DNA of 11,727 nt, from the NCBI GenBank assembly GCA_964531805.1, contig CAZHGE010000083.1, positions 1 through 11,727 of the forward strand, given 5' to 3'. Both the position numbers and the translations under genes were made by a program. The stretch comes from RGIG8767 sp964531805 (GTDB taxonomy: Bacteria; Bacillota; Clostridia; Lachnospirales; Lachnospiraceae). Below, piece by piece: positions 6,158 through 11,727 of the stretch; the stretch's first letter is position 1, and each line of letters opens with the position of its first letter. The notes below the pieces were generated by a model. The model was not told where the DNA came from and made no database searches. It saw only the letters and a list, made by a program, of their open reading frames with translations.

Positions 6158-7627
6158 TTAATACTCCAATGAGAAATATCTTCTATTACTACCACTTGCT
6201 ATGGTATTCATTCTTTCAAATTCATCCAATGCTAATTTACATTTATCGCAATTTGGGTGACGTGTAAATAAAGAATAACTATCTACTGGAAATGCAATGG
6301 TACTTCCCATTTTAATTTCTTCTAACATTTTTCGTTCGCAACAAGAAAATTTTTCCCTAATATTATCTATGCTCCCTGACATAATATACGGAACTCTTAC
6401 CATATGTTGTTGAATACTTTCTGTTACTATTCCGCTCATACTCTGCTCATAATATTTTACATCCTGCGTTGTTCTTGCCCAAATATAATCCGAAAACTTA
6501 AGGTGTATTAATTTTTCTATTGCCTTTACTAAATTTCTACACTGATCCTCATTTAGTTCAAAATAGTTTCTTATACATATATCATCACAATCTTGCTGAC
6601 CACTAAACGCAATCAATTTTTCTGTCATACTTTTACCCAGATTATAAATATGCATAAGTGCAAAACAGCCATTCTTACGTACATATTTTGTTTTAAATCC
6701 ATCTATTCTTACAATCTGTTGTTCTAAACTTCCTACCTGTGCAAAAAAATCCGAATCATTGTAAATATAGTTTTCTTTACATACAATATACACATACTTC
6801 TCTGCCGTTCTTTGAACTAAAGTAATTATTCTCAAAGCATATTCTTCAAAATGTACGGAACTAATAATCATCGAAGCTAAAAATACTCTCTCCCTCGATG
6901 CATTCCATCTAATCCTATATCCATTCCTATTCATTACATAATATTGTTTTCTAAGCAAATAGATATTTCCCAACTTCTCCGGCAAACGGCTGATTAATGC
7001 AAACAGCCTATTTTTATATGGATTCATCTTGTAGAGAATCCTATATGATGATTCTCTAAAGTCTTGATAAGCCTGTTCTATTTTATAAATATGTTCCAGC
7101 GCATTCTCATACTTCGGAGCAGTTTCCATCAATTCTGTAATATTACGCAGATATACTTCTTTTTCTTCTTCTCTTTCTACAATCCTCTCACTATAGAATT
7201 CCCGCACATTTATATACAGCGAATCCAGATACCCCGAGATGTTTCGCTCTAACGCTATATCCCTGTCATTTATTTCCCCAAAATGATTCACTAATTGTCT
7301 GGAATAGTCTATATATCCTTTTGTTCCCCAAATTAATGAATTTACACCATTGCATAATCGATCCAATCTGGATATATATTCTTCTTGACGTTCTGCATTG
7401 TTACTAAAGTTTTCTACCACACCGGCATACTCATGCACATAATACGCATCCACCAAATAATCACTAAGTGCATGCTCTTGTGTACTTCCCACACCTTCAA
7501 AATCTAAATTCTGCTCCCTTATTTTGTCCCACGAAAGTTCTTCATTACCTTCTCCTTCAAAACCATCTTCCTCTTTTCCAAATATCTCTTCGAACTCTTC
7601 TTCAAATATTCTCCATGTAAATTTCAT
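6158..7627 (-). CDS. Unknown 489-aa protein, possible zinc-deaminase-like C-terminus
   Basis: I do not recognise the family. The N-terminus is very acidic (about residues 7-50, many E and D), followed by a long charged, helix-rich region; no signal peptide or clear membrane segment. Near the C-terminus SCCERKMLEEI places C429-x-E431, and HPNCDKC places C460-x2-C463, 31 residues later. This is the ligand set and approximate spacing of cytidine-deaminase-fold proteins ((H/C)xE...PCxxC), with one residue inserted after the proline. The same four residues could simply be a structural zinc site. The gene starts 23 nt after the esterase stop (GGGG about 8 nt before the ATG) and ends 3 nt before DUF1848, so it is in the operon, yet it is visibly more AT-rich than both the glucuronidase and DUF1848 genes, suggesting later acquisition. 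Existence of the gene is sure; function is open. Confidence 0.85.
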   Translation of the reverse strand: MKFTWRIFEEEFEEIFGKEEDGFEGEGNEELSWDKIREQNLDFEGVGSTQEHALSDYLVDAYYVHEYAGVVENFSNNAERQEEYISRLDRLCNGVNSLIWGTKGYIDYSRQLVNHFGEINDRDIALERNISGYLDSLYINVREFYSERIVEREEEKEVYLRNITELMETAPKYENALEHIYKIEQAYQDFRESSYRILYKMNPYKNRLFALISRLPEKLGNIYLLRKQYYVMNRNGYRIRWNASRERVFLASMIISSVHFEEYALRIITLVQRTAEKYVYIVCKENYIYNDSDFFAQVGSLEQQIVRIDGFKTKYVRKNGCFALMHIYNLGKSMTEKLIAFSGQQDCDDICIRNYFELNEDQCRNLVKAIEKLIHLKFSDYIWARTTQDVKYYEQSMSGIVTESIQQHMVRVPYIMSGSIDNIREKFSCCERKMLEEIKMGSTIAFPVDSYSLFTRHPNCDKCKLALDEFERMNTIASGSNRRYFSLEY

Positions 7628-7650
7628 CTTTTGTTACCCCATGACAATTT

Positions 7651-8532
7651 TTACATAAACCCTCTAAACCACTCACATTGTTCATCATTACATTGTTTTC
7701 CGATATCATTGCGCATATTCAGATGAAACACATGACCAAGTACATTCTTTTCATCCCCATACATTTTGTACTTATATGGTACGCCCAGCTGATTTAATTT
7801 TTTCATCAAAGGCTCAGGCTGTGTTCGCAGAAAATCCTCGTTTGCGGTCATGATAAAGCATGGCGGAAATTTTTCCGTCACATGATTTATGGGACTGACA
7901 AAGTAAAATTCTTCTTTTGTTCCTCTATTTGGCAAAATGTCCTTCATAAGTGCTTTCGTATTAGAAGCACCTTGAACTGCTAAATCCAAATCATACACGC
8001 CACAGTTTAATGCCGCTGCTTTTGGTACAAATCCCTGTGGTACCTGAAAATCATACTTTGCCGCATACTCTGGATTGGTACACAAAACACAAAATAAACT
8101 AAGGATATGTCCGCCAGCCGAATCACCCACTGCAAATATATGGTCCTGATCCATTCCATAGCGCTCCGCATTTTCAAGTACCCAGCTAAACGCATTTACG
8201 GTATCTTCCAAATGACTTGGAAATTTATACTCCGGCGAAAGGCGGTACGTAAAATTCACCACTACAAATCCTCTCAGCGCAAGGCTCATACAATAATGCT
8301 GGTATAAATCCTTATCCCCATATACCCAACCGCCGCCGTGCACGCTGACAATCACTGGCAAAGTCTGTCCCTCTTTATCTTTCGGACGGTACACGTCCAG
8401 TACATTCATTTTATGAGGACCATAAGAAATATTATCATATCGAACGATGCCTGCTGGAGTCATAAGTCCAGCATCTCTTTTAGCATCGCTTTTCTTACAA
8501 CCTCTACGCATCATAAAACTGGCAAGTGACAT
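7651..8532 (-). CDS. Alpha/beta hydrolase, HSL-type esterase/lipase
   Basis: A 293-aa esterase of the hormone-sensitive-lipase (carboxylesterase type IV) group. HGGGW (65-69) forms the oxyanion hole, GDSAGG (136-141) carries the nucleophile S138, and D233 (ANEDF) with H267 (LGHVFH) complete the triad. No signal peptide, so it acts in the cytosol. The open frame continues 63 codons further upstream into the glucuronidase gene, but that part is an out-of-frame shadow: ATG 8532 has AAGGGAG at 6 nt, and starts one base after the glucuronidase stop. The tight coupling suggests that it removes acyl groups (for example acetyl) from glucuronides or sugars handled by the glucuronidase; that is inference. 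Alternatives are xylan- or drug-ester hydrolases. The fold and triad are clear; the substrate is not. Confidence 0.93.
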   Translation of the reverse strand: MSLASFMMRRGCKKSDAKRDAGLMTPAGIVRYDNISYGPHKMNVLDVYRPKDKEGQTLPVIVSVHGGGWVYGDKDLYQHYCMSLALRGFVVVNFTYRLSPEYKFPSHLEDTVNAFSWVLENAERYGMDQDHIFAVGDSAGGHILSLFCVLCTNPEYAAKYDFQVPQGFVPKAAALNCGVYDLDLAVQGASNTKALMKDILPNRGTKEEFYFVSPINHVTEKFPPCFIMTANEDFLRTQPEPLMKKLNQLGVPYKYKMYGDEKNVLGHVFHLNMRNDIGKQCNDEQCEWFRGFM

Positions 8533-8533
8533 A

Positions 8534-10357
8534 TTATTCTCCCTTATAATCCACGGGCAGGCTTTCCCAACGCGCCTTGAAGTGGAATGCCGCGTCTTTT
8601 GGCTGACGCTGACGGGTGAAGATGCCCTTCTTGTTACCGTTGGCACGCATGATACCTTCGGTTGTCTGGAAGTCTGCAAAATTCCATACGAGTTCGCCCT
8701 GAACCCAGTCATAGCTGTCAAATACTCTGTGGTTCATATCCAGGTATTCATTCTGATATTCCTGACTCCACATTACACTTGGTAATTTGTGCTCTGAATA
8801 CATAGTATCTGCGCCATATTCAGTAAAGATGAATGGACGATCACCGCGGATTGCTGCCCAGCCATCCATTTCCTGACGGAATGCAGCTTCTGCATCTACC
8901 ATACTGTAACCGCCCATTGCATACCAGCCATAATAACGGTTTAAGCTGACAAAATCACTTACCTGCCAGCATTTACATGTATGAGGTAAACTCATCATAA
9001 CCACTGCAAAAGTACGTGGACGTTTCTGGATATCCAGTTCATGTGCATAATCAAACAGATTCTCAAAATATGGTGTTGCACTTTCATGGTTGGTTTCCGG
9101 CTCATTTAAAATGCTCCATGCCACAACGGACGCATGGTTTTTATCTCTCTTGATCATATCTTTTAACACTTCTCTATGATGGTCAAGTAAGATTGGTGTT
9201 GTTTCTTTTTCAAAAAAGGTAAGCTTTCTACCGGTTCCCTGGTTAGCTGCGATAAAGTTCATAGTACTTTCCATCAAACCAACAGCCGGCGTCTCATCGA
9301 TGATTAAGAAACCTTCTTCGTCTGCCATGTAATACACTTCTTCCGCATATGGATAATGACTTGTACGGAAACAGTTGGAACCAATCCATTTCATAAGTTC
9401 GAAATCACGTTTAACAGTAACCATATCAAGACCACGGCCTCTTAAGTCAGCATCTTCGTGCTTACCAAAGCCCTTCAGATATACAGGCTTACCATTTAAT
9501 AAGAAGTGTCCGTCTTTTACCTCAAAAGTACGAATACCAATGGTGTCATAATATTCATCCAATACTGTATCGCCATCCACAATCTTTACTACAAATTTGT
9601 AAAGGTATGAAGCATGCACATTCCACAGTTTCGCGTCTTTTACTACGATAGTTGTGTTCTTGCCGCTGCCTTCTGCTACTTTTTCGCCTGCTTCATCAAA
9701 CACTTCAATCACGACATCATGATCACCATTTGTCTCCACAACACAGTCCACTTCTGCATCACTTCCAACAATACGATGATTTACTGCAAAATCCGTAATG
9801 CTTTCTTTTGGAAGCATCAAAAGTTTCACCGGACGCTGCAAACCTGCATAATTGTAAAAATCAAAATATGGCTGGCTGATCTTTTTTCCATTGGACAAAG
9901 TTGCTGTCTTACCACAAGGAATCATGGTCTCGCTCAACTCGTTATTTACCAGCACAGAAAGTTTGTTATATTCGTTGTATTTAATTGCATCATTGATGTA
10001 TACATTAAATGGTAAAAATCCACCTACATGGATTCCCACTTCGATTCCATTTACAAATACTTTGGCAGTATGTGTCGCAGAACCAAAACGAATCACAATC
10101 TCATTGCCCTTCCATTCACCCGGAACAAAGAAATCTGTTTCATACCAAAAGTCACCTGTATATTCTCGGCTGTCCTTATCTGTAAAAATATCGCAGAAAC
10201 TTGCCGGAACAGGCATAGAAACAGGTTCCGGAAGTCCCATACTCCAACGGGAATCCACACCCTCACTCTTAGGATCAAACTGGAATTTCCACATACCATC
10301 TAAGGAAATCACACGACGTGTTGCTGTTACTCTTGGGTACAATAAAGACTGAATCAT
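8534..10357 (-). CDS. uidA: Beta-glucuronidase (glycoside hydrolase family 2)
   Basis: A 607-aa enzyme that hydrolyses beta-D-glucuronides to glucuronate plus aglycone. It aligns by eye with E. coli UidA over its whole length: sugar-binding and jelly-roll domains, then a TIM barrel. Seen are acid/base E419 (SILNEPE), nucleophile E513 (FTEYGADT), the glucuronate-recognising N-x-K (N575, K577 in GNKKG), NRYYGWY, and TSHYPYAEE. The insertion after PAVGL (about residues 362-388) is similar in length to loop 1 of E. coli GUS, a loop linked to processing of small drug and hormone glucuronides. No signal peptide, so intracellular. Start ATG 10357 has AAGGAGG at 5 nt; a start seven codons upstream lacks such a site. 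First gene of the operon and one base from the esterase. A glucuronide transporter is not in the window. Confidence 0.97.
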   Translation of the reverse strand: MIQSLLYPRVTATRRVISLDGMWKFQFDPKSEGVDSRWSMGLPEPVSMPVPASFCDIFTDKDSREYTGDFWYETDFFVPGEWKGNEIVIRFGSATHTAKVFVNGIEVGIHVGGFLPFNVYINDAIKYNEYNKLSVLVNNELSETMIPCGKTATLSNGKKISQPYFDFYNYAGLQRPVKLLMLPKESITDFAVNHRIVGSDAEVDCVVETNGDHDVVIEVFDEAGEKVAEGSGKNTTIVVKDAKLWNVHASYLYKFVVKIVDGDTVLDEYYDTIGIRTFEVKDGHFLLNGKPVYLKGFGKHEDADLRGRGLDMVTVKRDFELMKWIGSNCFRTSHYPYAEEVYYMADEEGFLIIDETPAVGLMESTMNFIAANQGTGRKLTFFEKETTPILLDHHREVLKDMIKRDKNHASVVAWSILNEPETNHESATPYFENLFDYAHELDIQKRPRTFAVVMMSLPHTCKCWQVSDFVSLNRYYGWYAMGGYSMVDAEAAFRQEMDGWAAIRGDRPFIFTEYGADTMYSEHKLPSVMWSQEYQNEYLDMNHRVFDSYDWVQGELVWNFADFQTTEGIMRANGNKKGIFTRQRQPKDAAFHFKARWESLPVDYKGE

Positions 10358-10378
10358 AAAATCCTCCTTTTTTACCAA

Positions 10379-10546
10379 ATCTTTTTCATTATAAATCTCA
10401 CAAGGGTTTCTCTCTTCTTTTATGCACTGGTAAATTCCCAGTCATAAATCCCCCACATAATCATTATTTTACTGTAAAATTCTTTTTTCATACAGAGACT
10501 ATCTTTGGCAAAAATCGTACAGATTTTTGATAAATTTTGACCCTGC
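10379..10546 (-). promoter_or_regulatory. Upstream region of the glucuronidase operon with palindromic operator candidate
   Basis: No gene is seen here. A TATAAT-like -10 lies at 10393-10388 and would start transcription near 10381, about 25 nt before the start codon, but no good -35 sits 17 bp upstream. At 10426-10442 ACTGGTAAATTCCCAGT is a 17-bp near-palindrome (only positions 6 and 12 fail to match, besides the central base). This is the size of site used by many repressors of sugar-acid genes, so glucuronide-responsive control is likely but inferred. An alternative weak promoter (TTATGA, 17 bp, CATAAA) would have this palindrome in its spacer. Confidence 0.5.
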
Positions 10547-10577
10547 AAAAAAATCCTCCACCCGAAGGTGAAGGATT
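10547..10577 (-). terminator. Rho-independent terminator after the 55-aa gene
   Basis: On the minus strand an 11-bp stem, AATCCTTCACC (10577-10567) with GGTGGAGGATT (10562-10552), one pair being G-U, is closed by a TTCG tetraloop and followed by seven T (complement of 10547-10553). It isolates the small gene from the glucuronidase operon. Confidence 0.93.
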
Positions 10578-10630
10578 CCTTTTTGCGTACTATTCACATT
10601 GCGATACCTAATGTTTCATACAATCTTTCT

Positions 10631-10798
10631 CTACTGTCTACTAACATATGTAATTTCTGCATCCTTATACTTTTTTTCTAATCTATCGCACACCATGTTA
10701 AAATCTTTTACGTTTCCTGATTTAATCTGTTCTAAACCAGCCAAAACCATATTACGAACCTCTAACTGCTGTTTTTCATCTTTTACAGCTATTGCCAT
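10631..10798 (-). CDS. Small 55-aa protein, function unknown
   Basis: ATG 10798 to TAG 10631 encodes a 55-residue charged, helical protein starting MAIAVKDEKQQLEVRNM and containing FNMVCDRLEKKY (33-44). The case for a real gene is good: AGAAAGGA about 10 nt before the ATG, a consensus promoter (10874-10902), a leader with an inverted repeat, and a terminator 54 nt after the stop. There is no signal peptide, membrane segment or zinc motif. Size, charge and an operator-like leader repeat resemble small type II antitoxins, but no toxin gene follows: about 50 bp separate its stop from the terminator, with no open frame of note. It may be an orphan antitoxin, a small regulator, or a stand-alone conserved small protein. 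Family not recognised. Confidence 0.75.
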   Translation of the reverse strand: MAIAVKDEKQQLEVRNMVLAGLEQIKSGNVKDFNMVCDRLEKKYKDAEITYVSRQ

Positions 10799-10821
10799 AG
10801 ACTATCCATCCTTTCTATAAA

Positions 10822-10841
10822 ATAGTAATTTTTATTACTAT
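10822..10841. promoter_or_regulatory. Inverted repeat in the leader of the 55-aa gene
   Basis: ATAGTAAT (10822-10829) and ATTACTAT (10834-10841) are perfect 8-bp arms around TTTT. The site lies between the predicted transcription start (about 10867) and the ribosome binding site (about 10815), where a bound protein, or an RNA hairpin, could limit expression. Confidence 0.6.
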
Positions 10842-10873
10842 CTCCCAACCATACGCAATAATTCATTACTTAT

Positions 10874-10902
10874 ATTATATAATCCTTATATTACTTTGAC
10901 AA
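10874..10902 (-). promoter_or_regulatory. Promoter of the 55-aa gene
   Basis: On the minus strand TTGTCA (10902-10897), a 17-bp spacer and a consensus TATAAT (10879-10874). Predicted transcription start is near 10867, leaving a leader of about 70 nt. The surrounding gap 10799-10960 contains no further gene. Confidence 0.85.
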
Positions 10903-10960
10903 CTCCGGTCTTTTCATATATTTGCAGTAATTGTTTTTTTAATCATTTAAGGCAGCATTC

Positions 10961-11727
10961 TTAAGCCAGTAAATCAGACCAATAATTCTGAATGTGCTTT
11001 ATGGATGCTTCTGCCTTGTTCCACATATAATTTCTAAAACTTTCATCCTGACTATTATCCGTTGCATAGTTAAGATACTTATCTTTTAGCCCTTCCCACT
11101 CATCAGCAGTCACATTTTGGCTCTGCCTGATCATTTCAAACATAGTACTCAATTCATTCTGAAATAGTACCTTTTCTTCCCGCGTCTTAGAAATTCCCCC
11201 CAGCAAAAGCGTGTATTTATACTCATCCACTACCTGATTAGAACCTTCATTCAAAACACTCAAATTTGGATATTTACCAGCATGGATATCGTGAATCATT
11301 TTATTAAAACTTTCATACGGATTCACATATCCTTCTATAATCTCCGAATTATGTGCATGATAAAGATTAATCATGTCTTCAAACTGTTCTCTTTTATCGC
11401 TAGAAATATACTTATCCGCATACATGCGGAGCGCACTAGTGGAAGACTCTAATTCCATAAGTGCTTCACCTGAGGTCATAAAAGTCCTTGTTCCCTCATA
11501 ATAATCCACAAATTCAATACCTGTCGCGAACTGTGTCCGGCTTAGAAAATCCATGCCTGATGTAATCCGTGCCAGCACGGTCTCCATTTCCTTTACTTCC
11601 TCGTTCGACATACCCGTATAAAAATCATTGTTGTATAAATGCTCACTCAAAATCAGCCACTGGTTACCTGTATTATTCCAAAAGGCATCTTCTTCTTCTC
11701 TTCCTGCCGCAATATTCTTTTGAGTTG
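10961..11727 (-). CDS. Unknown protein, 5' part outside window
   Basis: The frame is open from the window edge to TAA at 10961, 255 codons seen. A TTG at 11650 could be taken as a start, but the frame continues upstream of it with sensible protein (GREEEDAFWNNTGNQWLIL) and no ribosome binding site precedes it, so the true start is beyond 11727. The visible part is soluble, acidic and helix-rich, with many aromatic residues (EHLYNNDFYTGMSNEEV, YHAHNSEIIEGYVNPYESF, and a terminal HIQNYWSDLLA). There is no catalytic motif, membrane segment or cysteine pattern. I do not recognise the family; the composition is like helical domains of large multi-domain proteins of conjugative elements, but that is only an impression. 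No clear terminator follows; the next gene has its own promoter. Confidence 0.8.
   Translation of the reverse strand, partial: TQKNIAAGREEEDAFWNNTGNQWLILSEHLYNNDFYTGMSNEEVKEMETVLARITSGMDFLSRTQFATGIEFVDYYEGTRTFMTSGEALMELESSTSALRMYADKYISSDKREQFEDMINLYHAHNSEIIEGYVNPYESFNKMIHDIHAGKYPNLSVLNEGSNQVVDEYKYTLLLGGISKTREEKVLFQNELSTMFEMIRQSQNVTADEWEGLKDKYLNYATDNSQDESFRNYMWNKAEASIKHIQNYWSDLLA

Noticed and set aside
8533..8721. N-terminal extension of the esterase frame (63 codons)
   Set aside because: It lies wholly within the glucuronidase coding region in another frame, and reads as arginine/serine-rich shadow sequence; ATG 8532 has a proper ribosome binding site.
9891..10352. Plus-strand open frame of 153 codons opposite the glucuronidase
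   Set aside because: Antisense of a gene aligned end to end with UidA; no independent signals.
10599..10820. Plus-strand 73-codon open frame in the gap before the glucuronidase
   Set aside because: It is the antisense of the 55-aa gene, which has its own promoter, ribosome binding site and terminator on the minus strand.
10904..10963. Possible terminator after the unknown gene ending at 10961
   Set aside because: Only a 5-bp stem (TTAAG/CTTAA) could be drawn, followed by an A-run rather than a T-run on the minus strand.

Overview
The window looks like an accessory region of a low-GC Gram-positive gut bacterium, most likely a Lachnospiraceae/Clostridia member. The reasons are AT-rich DNA, strong AAGGAGG-type ribosome binding sites, U-tailed hairpin terminators, a gut-type beta-glucuronidase, and a DUF1848 protein. 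Every gene I can support lies on the minus strand, so the biological order runs from position 11727 down to 1. No tRNA, rRNA, CRISPR array or insertion sequence was seen.

Region by region, in transcription order: (1) 11727-10961 is the 3' part of an unrecognised gene whose start lies outside the window. (2) 10902-10547 is a complete single-gene unit: consensus promoter, inverted repeat, a 55-aa small protein too short to stand out in an ORF scan, and a UUCG-loop terminator. (3) 10546-5172 is a probable four-gene operon with junction gaps of 1, 23 and 3 nt: beta-glucuronidase, an HGGGW/GDSAGG esterase, a 489-aa unknown protein with a possible zinc-deaminase motif at its C-terminus, and a DUF1848 protein with a CX3CX2C motif. 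It ends in a 19-bp stem plus U6 terminator. (4) 5063-3464 is a toxin-antitoxin unit of mqsRA type. An MqsR-like toxin comes first, followed by an antitoxin that joins an MqsA-like zinc finger and HTH to a C-terminal Panacea/SocA-like (DUF4065) domain. Its promoter carries two identical 16-bp palindromes, one filling the -35/-10 spacer and one just after the start of transcription. It ends in a hairpin terminator. (5) 3295-1 is a second accessory cluster: a DEDDh exonuclease with two TerB-like repeats and a BRCT domain, a 69-codon ORF overlapping it by one base that looks like the broken front half of a HEPN-type protein, and a DUF262 (GmrSD/ParB-like) gene that runs off the window.

The glucuronidase and esterase fit scavenging of glucuronides in the gut. 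The flanking modules (MqsR/Panacea toxin-antitoxin, DUF262 plus HEPN remnant, exonuclease) look like defence or mobile-element cargo. The two strongest leads are the operator-in-promoter architecture of the toxin-antitoxin unit, which also moves the toxin start, and the unknown AT-rich 489-aa gene inserted in the sugar operon. Two start codons were moved downstream of the longest ORF (esterase and toxin), and two more by a few codons (glucuronidase and antitoxin).
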